Positions 34,949 to 42,984 of a stretch of 54,968 bases of DNA are shown here, in pieces. Position 1 is the first letter of the stretch, and each line of letters begins with the position of its first letter. The DNA lies in assembly GCA_036510675.1 (NCBI GenBank), contig DATCDN010000061.1:1-54968 (forward strand), given 5' to 3'. This DNA is from JAATGI01 sp036510675. Lineage in GTDB: Bacteria; Pseudomonadota; Alphaproteobacteria; ATCC43930; CGMCC-115725. Under the pieces are notes generated by a model. It was given only the letters and a program-made list of their open reading frames with translations, ran no database searches and was not told the DNA's origin. The position numbers and the translations under genes are program-made.

Positions 34949-36745
34949 TCAGGTCCCGTTCACCCGGACATAGGAGCCGGGCGCGTCCTCGATCGGCTTC
35001 AGCTTGCCGTCGCCGGGCTGGCGCGGTGCCACCCGGCCGCCGTCATGGGCCGCGATCCAGCTTTCCCAAACCGGCCACCAGGAATCGGGCGAATAGGTCG
35101 CGGCCACGAACCAATCCTCGGGGCTGGGCGGCAGATTGTCGTTCACCCAATGCCCGTATTTGGTTTTGGGGGGCGGATTGACCACCCCGGCGATATGGCC
35201 GGAGGCCGACAGCACGAATTTGCGCGGTCCGCGAAAAATCTGGGTCGCGGCGTAAGTGGATTTCCACGGCGCGATATGATCCTCCTTCGTGGACAGGAAG
35301 AAGGTTGGGATCGTGACCTTGGTCAGGTCGATCGGCACCCCCGCCAGGGTGATGCCGCCGGGCTGAACCAGCCGGTTCTGCTGATACATGTTGCGCAGAT
35401 AAAAGCGATGCATCGCCGCCGGCATGCGGGTCGAATCGCTGTTCCAATAGAGCAGGTCGAACGGGAACGGCTCTTTCCCCAGAAGGTAGTTGTTGACGAC
35501 GAACGACCAGATCAGATCGTTGGCGCGCAGCATGTTGAAGGTGGTCGCCATGTCGGCGCCCTCGAGATAGCCATGCTCTTTCATGCGGTCGTCGAGAAAT
35601 TCGAGTTGCGCCTCGTCGATGAACACCGACAATTCGCCCGCTTCCTTGAAATCCGTCAGCGAGACGAAGAACGTTGCCGAGACGAAGCGGTCGTCGCCAA
35701 TCGCCGCCATGTAGGCGAGGGTGGCGGCAAGCAACGTGCCGCCGAGGCAATAGCCAATGACGTTGACCTCGCGCTCCCCGGTCGCCTGCTCGATGGCATC
35801 GAGCGCCGCCAGCGGTCCCTCGCGCATATAATCCTCGAAGGATTTGTTGGCGAGGCGCTCGTCGGGGTTGACCCACGACACCATGAAGACGGTGTGTCCC
35901 TGGCCGACCGCCCAGCGCACGAAGGAATTGTCGGGGCGCAGATCGAGTATGTAATATTTGTTGATCCAGGGCGGCATGATCAGCAGCGGCCGGCGCTGGA
36001 CGGTCTCGGTCGTCGGCGTGTACTGGATGAGCTGCAACAGATCGTTCTGGTAGATCACCTTGCCCGGCGTGGTGGCGATGTTCTCGCCGATCTTGAAGGC
36101 GTCGAGGTCGGTCATCTTGATCAGCAGCCGGCCCTTGCCGCGCTCCAAATCCTCGAGCACATGCTCGAGGCCGCGAACCAGGTTTTCGCCCCCCGTCTCG
36201 ATGGTGGTGCGCAACACTTGCGGGTTGGTCAGCAGGAAATTCGAAGGCGCCATCGCATCGACGAACTGGCGGGTATAAAAATCGACCTTCTTGGCCGTCT
36301 TGTCGTCGAGCCCATCCACCTCCCGAACCGTGTTCTGCATCCAGCGCGCGGTCAGCAGATAGCTCTGCTTGATGAAATCGAAGACCGCGCTGTCGCTCCA
36401 CGCCTCGTCCTTGAAGCGGCGGTCAGCCCCGGCGGGGGCGATGACCGGCTCCGCCGGCTCGGTGCCGAAGAACTGCTGGGTGGTGCGCTGCCACAGAGTC
36501 AGGTAATCCTGCCACAGCGTGAATTGCGCCTGAAGCAGCTTGGCCGGATCGGCCATCAGGCGCTGGGTCATTTCGACGAACGCCCCGGCGACGTTCAGCG
36601 GATCGACCGGGCCGGGGACGCCCGTTGACTGGCGCGCCATGAAGTCGAGCACCAGATGCTGGCTCCGCTGGGCGATCTCGGCCATGCTGCGCGACCATTC
36701 GGCGGCATCCGGCAGCTTGATTTCGGGGCGATCGGTGTCGTTCAT
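34949..36745 (-). CDS. phaC: Class I poly(R)-hydroxyalkanoate synthase
   Basis: This 598-residue enzyme polymerises hydroxyacyl-CoA into PHA granules. The lipase-like box is GYCLGG (nucleophile C333), the acid is D489 in STKEDHIAPW and the histidine is H517 in SASGHIAGVVNPP. The N-terminal domain with LWQDYLTLWQ and the length mark class I. WINKYYILDLRPDNSFVRW is also typical. The ATG at 36745 is preferred to a TTG one codon earlier. No phaA/B is next to it; the thiolase at 6.0 kb could supply precursors, but there is no direct link. It diverges from the lipoprotein gene. Confidence 0.98.
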   Translation of the reverse strand: MNDTDRPEIKLPDAAEWSRSMAEIAQRSQHLVLDFMARQSTGVPGPVDPLNVAGAFVEMTQRLMADPAKLLQAQFTLWQDYLTLWQRTTQQFFGTEPAEPVIAPAGADRRFKDEAWSDSAVFDFIKQSYLLTARWMQNTVREVDGLDDKTAKKVDFYTRQFVDAMAPSNFLLTNPQVLRTTIETGGENLVRGLEHVLEDLERGKGRLLIKMTDLDAFKIGENIATTPGKVIYQNDLLQLIQYTPTTETVQRRPLLIMPPWINKYYILDLRPDNSFVRWAVGQGHTVFMVSWVNPDERLANKSFEDYMREGPLAALDAIEQATGEREVNVIGYCLGGTLLAATLAYMAAIGDDRFVSATFFVSLTDFKEAGELSVFIDEAQLEFLDDRMKEHGYLEGADMATTFNMLRANDLIWSFVVNNYLLGKEPFPFDLLYWNSDSTRMPAAMHRFYLRNMYQQNRLVQPGGITLAGVPIDLTKVTIPTFFLSTKEDHIAPWKSTYAATQIFRGPRKFVLSASGHIAGVVNPPPKTKYGHWVNDNLPPSPEDWFVAATYSPDSWWPVWESWIAAHDGGRVAPRQPGDGKLKPIEDAPGSYVRVNGT

Positions 36746-36788
36746 CAAGGGTGCGTTCCAAGGGGGATGGTGGACGATCTTGATCTAA

Positions 36789-36794
36789 TATAAT
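36789..36794 (+). promoter_or_regulatory. Possible -10 in the phaC/lipoprotein divergent gap
   Basis: A perfect TATAAT lies at 36789-36794, 79 bases before the lipoprotein ATG. No good -35 is found at 16-18 bases upstream, so the assignment is tentative. A minus-strand promoter for phaC may overlap it. Confidence 0.35.
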
Positions 36795-36872
36795 GGCGGG
36801 CGGACATTAAATCGAATAGACACTAATTCCCGGAGGGCGCGGGACGGTTACCAGGATATGGGAGCGGTTGAC

Positions 36873-38009
36873 ATGATTACGCGGCGGCGCGGCCGTTTCG
36901 GCATCAAACTGACGATGGCCCTCGCGACGGCGGCGATCGGCCTCGGCGGATGCTCGTCGATGAAATCCGACGGCGTCGACCCGATCGAATGGTATCGCGA
37001 CCTGTCCGGCAACTCGGCCAACGATGCCAAGGACCAGACGGCGAATGCCCAGAATCTGAAGGAAGGCAGCAAGGAGCCCTATCCCAATCTCGCCAGCGTG
37101 CCGACGGTGCCGAGCACGGCCATCACCAAGGCCGATCGCGAGAAGATGGTGCAAAGCCTGATCGCGGATCGCCAGAACGCCCAATATACCGACCAGCAAT
37201 TGCGAGCCGGCCAGAACATGTCGGCGATCCCGGCTCCGCCGCCGCCGGCGGCCGTCGCGGCCAGCCCGCCGCCGGTTCCGGCAAGAATGGCGGCGGCGCG
37301 CCAGGATCGGCCCGGCAAGATGACGGCCGCCCCGCGCGCGCCGGTGCAGGCCGAGACGCTGCCCCTGGCCAGCGCCGACCCCGCGCCCGCGACACGGAAG
37401 GTCGCCAGCGACACGAAGAAGCGGGCCGACGACACCAAGAAGAAGCGTGCCACGAACAAGCGGGGCACCGAGGCGCGGCCGGCCGAATCATCGCTGAAAT
37501 CGCCGAGCCTCGGGCCCATGCCGACGGGCGAGCAGGCCGAGGCGCCGCCCCCCGTGCCGCCCGGCGTGCCCCATTCCGTCCGGCGCGTGGTGCGCCCGCG
37601 CTCGGAGGAGCTGGCGGCGGCGGGACCGGCGCGATCGGATGTCATGCCCGCATCGCCGCGCGCGGGCGGCGGCGACAGTGGCGGCGTCACCGTGCAGGCG
37701 GCGGAGATCAACTTCACGCCCGGCCCGTTCCGTGCCCGCATCCTGCCGGCCGACCAGAAACAGCTGACCGACGTCGCGCAAATGGTCATGCATAATAATG
37801 GCCGGATCCGCGTCGTCGGTCATGGCGGCGCGACCGCGCAGGGCGATCTGGCGCAGCGCCAATTTCAAAGCTTCAATGCCGCGCTCGACAATGCCAAGGC
37901 GGTGGCGCTGGCGCTAACGAAGCTCGGGGTGCCGGCGAGCCGCATCGATGTCGAAACCGAGGCGAACGTCAATTCGCCCGACCGGGCGGACATATTTGTT
38001 CAATATTAG
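36873..38009 (+). CDS. OmpA-like domain lipoprotein with Pro/Ala-rich linker
   Basis: This 378-residue protein starts with a basic, hydrophobic signal and the lipobox GLGGC (C27), so it should be lipidated. Residues about 100-240 are low-complexity, rich in Pro, Ala, Lys and Arg (DTKKRADDTKKKRATNK). The C-terminal part, from about 270, is OmpA/MotB-like (FTPGPFRARILPADQKQL, IRVVGHGGATAQG, ALDNAKAVALALTKLGVPAS) and could bind peptidoglycan. The ATG at 36873 has GGAG at good spacing; an earlier ATG lies five codons upstream. An outer-membrane-to-wall tether is likely. It precedes hom by 16 bases. Confidence 0.85.
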   Translation: MITRRRGRFGIKLTMALATAAIGLGGCSSMKSDGVDPIEWYRDLSGNSANDAKDQTANAQNLKEGSKEPYPNLASVPTVPSTAITKADREKMVQSLIADRQNAQYTDQQLRAGQNMSAIPAPPPPAAVAASPPPVPARMAAARQDRPGKMTAAPRAPVQAETLPLASADPAPATRKVASDTKKRADDTKKKRATNKRGTEARPAESSLKSPSLGPMPTGEQAEAPPPVPPGVPHSVRRVVRPRSEELAAAGPARSDVMPASPRAGGGDSGGVTVQAAEINFTPGPFRARILPADQKQLTDVAQMVMHNNGRIRVVGHGGATAQGDLAQRQFQSFNAALDNAKAVALALTKLGVPASRIDVETEANVNSPDRADIFVQY

Positions 38010-38025
38010 GCGGTATTAGGCGGCG

Positions 38026-39345
38026 ATGACGGCGCCGACATCCGGGCCTGCCGCAGGGCCGCTGCGCATTGCCTTGGCGGGCCTCGGGACCGTCGGCGCC
38101 GGCACGGTGGCGTTGCTGCGCGACAATGTCGAGCCGATCGCCCGGCGCGCCGGGCGCCGGCTCGAGATCGTCGCGGTCGCCGCGCGCGACCGCCAGCGCC
38201 GGCGCGGGGTCGAACTCGACGGCATCGCCTGGTACGACGACGCGGTGGCGATGGCGGCGGCGCCCGATATCGACGTCGTGGTCGAGCTGATCGGCGGCAG
38301 CGACGGTATCGCGCGCCGGGTGGTCGAGACCGCGATCGCCAGCGGCAAGCATGTCGTCACCGCCAACAAGGCGCTGCTGGCGCATCACGGTACCGCGCTG
38401 GCGCGTCAGGCCGAGGCGCGCGGGGTGTCGCTCGGCTTTGAGGCGTCGGTCGCCGGCGGCATTCCCATTCTGAAGGTGCTGCGCGAGGGGTTGGCGGCCA
38501 ACCGCATCGATCGCCTCTACGGGATTCTCAACGGCACCTGCAATTACATTCTGACCAGCATGCGCGACGCCGGCCGCGATTTCGCGGATGTTCTGGCGGA
38601 GGCGCAGCGGCTCGGCTATGCCGAGGCCGATCCCGCCTTCGATATCGACGGCATCGATACCGCGCATAAACTGGCGCTGCTGGCGGCGGTTGCGTTCGGC
38701 GGCGCGGTCGCGCTGGACGGCATCCATGTCGAGGGCATTCGCCATGTTTCGGCCCAGGATATCGCCTTCGCCGCCGAGCTTGGCTACACCATCAAATTGC
38801 TGGGCGTCGCCCGCCCGACCGAACAGGGTCTGGAGCGGCGGGTCCATCCCTGCATGGTGCCGAACGCGGCGCCGATCGCCCATGTCGAGGGGGTGTTCAA
38901 CGCCGTGGTGGTGGAGGGCGATGCCGTCGGCCGCCTGATGCTGGAAGGGCGCGGCGCCGGTGCCGCGCCGACCGCGTCGGCGGTGGTCGCCGATCTCATC
39001 GATATCGCCGCCGGTCGGGGTGCGCCCGGCTTCGGCGTTCCCGCCGCCGCCTTGCACGAGACCCGAACCGCGCCGATGGCCATCCATCGCGGCGCCTATT
39101 ACATGCGCCTGATGGTTCAGGACCGACCCGGCGTCATAGCCGATATCGCCGCCGCCTTGCGCGACGAACAAGTGTCGATGGAACAGATGCTGCAGCGCGG
39201 CCGTGCCGCCGCGGGCGAGGGCGTGCCGGTGGTCATCACCACCCACGTCACCGAGGAAGCGGCGATGCTGCGCGCGGTCGACCGGATCGCTAAACTCGAT
39301 ACGGTGCGGGAGCCGCCTCGGCTGATCCGCATCGAGGCTCTATAA
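38026..39345 (+). CDS. hom: Homoserine dehydrogenase
   Basis: This 439-residue NAD(P)H enzyme reduces aspartate semialdehyde to homoserine for threonine and methionine. The Rossmann start is RIALAGLGTVGAGTVALLRD, VVTANKALLAHHG binds cofactor, and YGILNGTCNYILT with GYAEADPAFDIDGIDTAHKL is the catalytic part. A C-terminal ACT domain (YYMRLMVQDRPGVIADIAAA) suggests feedback control by threonine, as in related enzymes. glpX follows after 21 bases in a common alphaproteobacterial hom-glpX-recJ order. Confidence 0.98.
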   Translation: MTAPTSGPAAGPLRIALAGLGTVGAGTVALLRDNVEPIARRAGRRLEIVAVAARDRQRRRGVELDGIAWYDDAVAMAAAPDIDVVVELIGGSDGIARRVVETAIASGKHVVTANKALLAHHGTALARQAEARGVSLGFEASVAGGIPILKVLREGLAANRIDRLYGILNGTCNYILTSMRDAGRDFADVLAEAQRLGYAEADPAFDIDGIDTAHKLALLAAVAFGGAVALDGIHVEGIRHVSAQDIAFAAELGYTIKLLGVARPTEQGLERRVHPCMVPNAAPIAHVEGVFNAVVVEGDAVGRLMLEGRGAGAAPTASAVVADLIDIAAGRGAPGFGVPAAALHETRTAPMAIHRGAYYMRLMVQDRPGVIADIAAALRDEQVSMEQMLQRGRAAAGEGVPVVITTHVTEEAAMLRAVDRIAKLDTVREPPRLIRIEAL

Positions 39346-39366
39346 ACGGGGAGGGGAATCGCCGCG

Positions 39367-40335
39367 ATGGATCGCAATCTTACACTGGAAGCGGTGCGTG
39401 TCACCGAGGCGGCGGCGCTGTCGGCGTCGCTGCTGATCGGGCGCGGCGACGAGATGGCGGCCGATCAGGCGGCGGTCGATGCCATGCGGCGCGCGCTCAA
39501 CGCGTTGCCGATCCAGGGCACCGTGGTGATCGGCGAGGGCGAGCGGGACGAGGCGCCGATGCTCTATATCGGCGAGCCGGTCGGCACCGGCACCGGCCCC
39601 AAGATCGACATCGCGCTCGATCCGCTCGAAGGCACCACACTGACCGCCAAGGCGGGCGCCAACGCGCTGGCGGTCCTGGCGCTGTCGGAGGCGGGCGGCC
39701 TGCTGCACGCGCCCGATGTCTACATGGACAAGATCGCGATCGGCGGCGGGCTGGGCGAGATCGTCGATCTCGACGAGACGCCGGCGAACAATCTGAAGAA
39801 CCTCGCCAAGGCCAAGAACCGCGAAGTCGCCGATCTGATGGTGTGCATCCTCGACCGGCCGCGCCATTCCGAGCTGATCCGCAAGGTGCGCGAAGCCGGT
39901 GCCCGCATCATGCTGATCTCCGATGGCGATGTCGCCGGGGTGATCGCGACGGCGCGGCCCGACACCGGGATCGATCTCTATATCGGCTCCGGCGGCGCGC
40001 CGGAGGGCGTGCTGGCCGCCGCGGCGCTGCGCTGCATCGGCGGCTTCATGCAGGGCCGGCTGCTGTTCCGCAACGATGACGAGCGCGGCCGCGCGCAACG
40101 GATCGGCGTCACCGATCTCACCCGCAAATACGGGCTGACCGATCTCGCCAAGGGCGAAGTCATGTTCGCCGCGACGGGCGTCACCGACGGCACCATGCTG
40201 CGCGGCGTGAAGCGGTTTCCCGGCGGCGCCACCACCCAATCGCTGGTGATGCGCTCAAAATCCGGTACCGTGCGGATGGTCGAGACCCATCACGATTTCT
40301 CGCGCAACAGCGATATGGCATCGTTCGCGCGCTGA
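39367..40335 (+). CDS. glpX: Class II fructose-1,6-bisphosphatase
   Basis: This 322-residue GlpX-type enzyme removes the 1-phosphate of fructose-1,6-bisphosphate in gluconeogenesis. The motif GEGERDEAPMLYIGE, the metal segment DPLEGTTLTA and ASDGDVAG-like LISDGDVAGVI are present; GSGGAPEGVLAAAALRCIGG is the substrate loop. The N-terminus DRNLTLEAVRVTEAAAL is typical. Together with ppdK it points to active gluconeogenesis. It lies between hom and a double-ABM gene. Confidence 0.98.
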   Translation: MDRNLTLEAVRVTEAAALSASLLIGRGDEMAADQAAVDAMRRALNALPIQGTVVIGEGERDEAPMLYIGEPVGTGTGPKIDIALDPLEGTTLTAKAGANALAVLALSEAGGLLHAPDVYMDKIAIGGGLGEIVDLDETPANNLKNLAKAKNREVADLMVCILDRPRHSELIRKVREAGARIMLISDGDVAGVIATARPDTGIDLYIGSGGAPEGVLAAAALRCIGGFMQGRLLFRNDDERGRAQRIGVTDLTRKYGLTDLAKGEVMFAATGVTDGTMLRGVKRFPGGATTQSLVMRSKSGTVRMVETHHDFSRNSDMASFAR

Positions 40336-40352
40336 AGGGGACATTCGCATTC

Positions 40353-41030
40353 ATGTTTTCGGTTATCTTCGAGGTCTTTCCTAAATCCAACCAGTGGGAC
40401 GCCTATCTGGGCTATGCCAAGCTGCTGCGGCCGGAGCTGGAGCGGGTGGACGGTTTCATCGACAATATCCGCTATCGCAGCCTGACCCGCGCCGGGTGGA
40501 TCGTGTCGCTGTCGGGCTGGCGCGACGAGAAGGCGCTGGTGCGCTGGCGCACGCAAGCGGGGCATCACGCGGTACAGGAGAAGGGTCGCACGGCGGTATT
40601 TCGCGATTATCATTTGCGTGTCGGCCAGGTAACACGGGATACGCGGCTGCCCGCCGGTCAAGCCTTGCCTGAACAGCGGCTGGACGAGACCGCGACCGGC
40701 GCCGCGACGCAGGTGATTCTGATTGACGCGCGACGCCCGCCCGAATGGGTCGCGCAGGCCGGCCCGCGTGCAGTCGCCGACTGGCTGGGCCTGCCGGGCG
40801 AGGCGCCGCGCCTCACCGGTTGGGACGTGTTCGAGGCGGTGCTGACGCCGGGCGATATCATCCTGCTGATGTCGTGGCGTGACCAGGGTGCCGCCGAGGC
40901 GTTCGAGGCCGGGGCGCGTCTGCCCGAGGGTGCGCGGCTGCGCCGGGTGCGAATCGTGCGGGATTACGGCATGTTCGACCGGCGCGAGGCGCCGCAATAT
41001 TATCCCGGCGTGACGCGATCCTTGGATTAG
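40353..41030 (+). CDS. Protein with two antibiotic-biosynthesis-monooxygenase (ABM)-like domains
   Basis: This 225-residue protein has two similar halves. The first (1-95) includes MFSVIFEVFPKSNQWDAYLG, GFIDNIRYRSL, GWIVSLSGWRDEKALVRWRT and FRDYHLRVGQV. The second, from about 115, repeats the layout with WDVFEAVLTPGDIILLMSWR and RIVRDYGMFDR. This resembles the dimeric ABM ferredoxin-like fold fused in one chain. ABM proteins include small monooxygenases and unknowns; the substrate cannot be told. GGGG precedes the ATG at good spacing. It is between glpX and recJ, likely the same transcript. Confidence 0.85.
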   Translation: MFSVIFEVFPKSNQWDAYLGYAKLLRPELERVDGFIDNIRYRSLTRAGWIVSLSGWRDEKALVRWRTQAGHHAVQEKGRTAVFRDYHLRVGQVTRDTRLPAGQALPEQRLDETATGAATQVILIDARRPPEWVAQAGPRAVADWLGLPGEAPRLTGWDVFEAVLTPGDIILLMSWRDQGAAEAFEAGARLPEGARLRRVRIVRDYGMFDRREAPQYYPGVTRSLD

Positions 41031-41107
41031 CCGCCGAGTCCCGGCGCGCAGGCTTGCCACCCATCGTGGTTTGTGCCTAGAGCGGGAGCCAGAATCGAGG
41101 AACCGAA

Positions 41108-42886
41108 TTGGTGGATATCAGCGCGGCGGGATTGCTCGGCGTCACCCGGTCGCTGTCGGGCCGGCTGTGGCGCCAGCGCGGCGGCGACGATCGGATTGGC
41201 CTCGCCTTGTCCCAGCGTCTCGGCGTGCCGGAGATCATCGGCCGGGTGATCGGCGCGCGCGGCATCGGCCTCGACGAGGCGGGGCGTTTCCTGGCGCCGA
41301 CGCTGCGCGAGATGCTGCCCGATCCCGCTTCGTTCAAGGACATGGACCGCGCCACCCGGCGCATCGCCGAAGCGGTGCAGCGCGGCGAGACGATCGCGAT
41401 CTTCGGCGACTACGATGTCGATGGCGCCACCTCGGCGGCGCTGCTGCGGCGGTTCTTCGTCGCGGTCGATGGCCGCAGCGTCACCTATATTCCCGATCGC
41501 CAGCGCGAAGGCTATGGTCCGAACACGGCGGCGCTGTTGCGGTTGAAAGCGGAGGGGGCGAGCCTCGCCATCACCGTCGATTGCGGCACCGCCGCGCATG
41601 CGCCGCTGGCGGCGGCGGCGGCGGCCGGGCTCGATGTCATCGTCATCGACCACCATATCGGCGAAGCCGAGCTGCCGACCGCGGTGGCGGTGGTCAATCC
41701 CAACCGGCTCGATGAAAGCGGTGCGCACGGCGCGCTGGCGGCGGTCGGTGTCGCCTTTCTGCTGGCGGTCGGCGTCAATCGGGTGCTGCGGGCGCGCGGC
41801 TGGTACGCCACCCGGCCCGAGCCCGATCTGCTCGCCTGGCTCGATCTGGTGGCGCTGGGCACCATTTGCGATGTCGTGCCGCTGACCGGGATCAATCGCG
41901 CCTTCGTGACCCAGGGGCTGAAGGTGATGGGGCGGCGCCAGAATATCGGCCTTGCCGCCCTCGCCGATGTCGCCGGCGTGACCGAGCGGCTCGACGCCTA
42001 TCATGCCGGCTTTGTGCTTGGCCCCCGGGTCAATGCCGGCGGCCGGGTCGGCGAGGCGGGGCTGGGCGCGCGGCTGCTGGCCTGCGACGATCCCATCGAG
42101 GCGCGCGCGCTGGCACTACGGCTCGACGGCTTCAACCGCGAGCGCCGGGAGATCGAAGCCGGGGTGCTGGCGGAGGCCATCGCCCAGGTGGATGCGGCGC
42201 CGTCGCGCGGCGCCATCGTCATCGCGGCGCATGATGGCTGGCATCAGGGGGTGATCGGCATCGTCGCCGGCCGCCTGCGCGAGCGCTATAACCGCCCGGC
42301 CTGCGTGGTGACGTTCGACGGCGCGGTCGGCAAGGGGTCGGGCCGGTCGGTTCCGGGCGTCGCGCTGGGTCCCGCGATCATCGCCGCGCGCCAGGCCGGG
42401 CATGTCCTCGGCGGCGGCGGCCATGCCATGGCGGCGGGCTTCACCGTCGCGCGCGACAGTCTTCCCGCGCTGCGGGATTTTCTAGAAACCCAAGTGCGCG
42501 CATCGCTCGCTGAGACCGATCTGGTGCCCGAGCTGGGTATCGACGGCGTGCTGACACCCGCCGCCGCCAGCCTCGAGCTGGCGGGCGCCGTCGAGCGGCT
42601 CGGCCCCTTCGGCACCGGCAATTCCGAGCCGCGCTTCGCGCTGGCGCATGCGCGCATCGTGCACGCCGAACCGGTGAAGGGCGAACATCTGCGGCTGGTG
42701 CTGGGCGATCCAGCCGGGGCGGGCAGGGTCAAGGCGATGCTGTTCCGTGCCGGCGAGACCGCGCTGGGCGCGGCGCTGCTCAATGCGCGGGGCACCAATC
42801 TCCATGTCGCCGGCAAGCTGCGTGTCAATCGTTGGCAGGGCCGTGAGGAAATTCAACTTCTGGTCGATGACGCCGCCACCGTCTAG
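41108..42886 (+). CDS. recJ: Single-stranded-DNA-specific exonuclease RecJ
   Basis: This roughly 592-residue enzyme degrades ssDNA 5' to 3' in recombination and repair. DHH-domain motifs are IFGDYDVDGATSAALL, AITVDCG, and VIDHHIGEAELP. The DHHA1 part holds GRSVPGVALGPAI and GGGGHAMAAGFTV, with an OB-like C-terminus (GRVKAMLFRAGE). The start is uncertain: TTG at 41108 or GTG at 41111, both after GAGG. It follows hom and glpX, a frequent alphaproteobacterial order. Confidence 0.97.
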   Translation: MVDISAAGLLGVTRSLSGRLWRQRGGDDRIGLALSQRLGVPEIIGRVIGARGIGLDEAGRFLAPTLREMLPDPASFKDMDRATRRIAEAVQRGETIAIFGDYDVDGATSAALLRRFFVAVDGRSVTYIPDRQREGYGPNTAALLRLKAEGASLAITVDCGTAAHAPLAAAAAAGLDVIVIDHHIGEAELPTAVAVVNPNRLDESGAHGALAAVGVAFLLAVGVNRVLRARGWYATRPEPDLLAWLDLVALGTICDVVPLTGINRAFVTQGLKVMGRRQNIGLAALADVAGVTERLDAYHAGFVLGPRVNAGGRVGEAGLGARLLACDDPIEARALALRLDGFNRERREIEAGVLAEAIAQVDAAPSRGAIVIAAHDGWHQGVIGIVAGRLRERYNRPACVVTFDGAVGKGSGRSVPGVALGPAIIAARQAGHVLGGGGHAMAAGFTVARDSLPALRDFLETQVRASLAETDLVPELGIDGVLTPAAASLELAGAVERLGPFGTGNSEPRFALAHARIVHAEPVKGEHLRLVLGDPAGAGRVKAMLFRAGETALGAALLNARGTNLHVAGKLRVNRWQGREEIQLLVDDAATV

Positions 42887-42916
42887 GAAGCGCTCGGGGA
42901 AGCCCGTTTCACCGGA

Positions 42917-42945
42917 TTGACTCTTTATTAACCGGATTTCTCTAG
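42917..42945 (+). promoter_or_regulatory. Possible promoter of the asparagine-synthetase-like gene
   Basis: TTGACT (42917-42922) fits a -35. A weak -10 (CTCTAG, or TCTAGG one base later) lies 17-18 bases on. It is 40 bases before the ATG. Only the -35 is strong. Confidence 0.4.
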
Positions 42946-42984
42946 GGTTGCCGAAATGGCTACTTCCCTCGGAGACGCTTCAGC

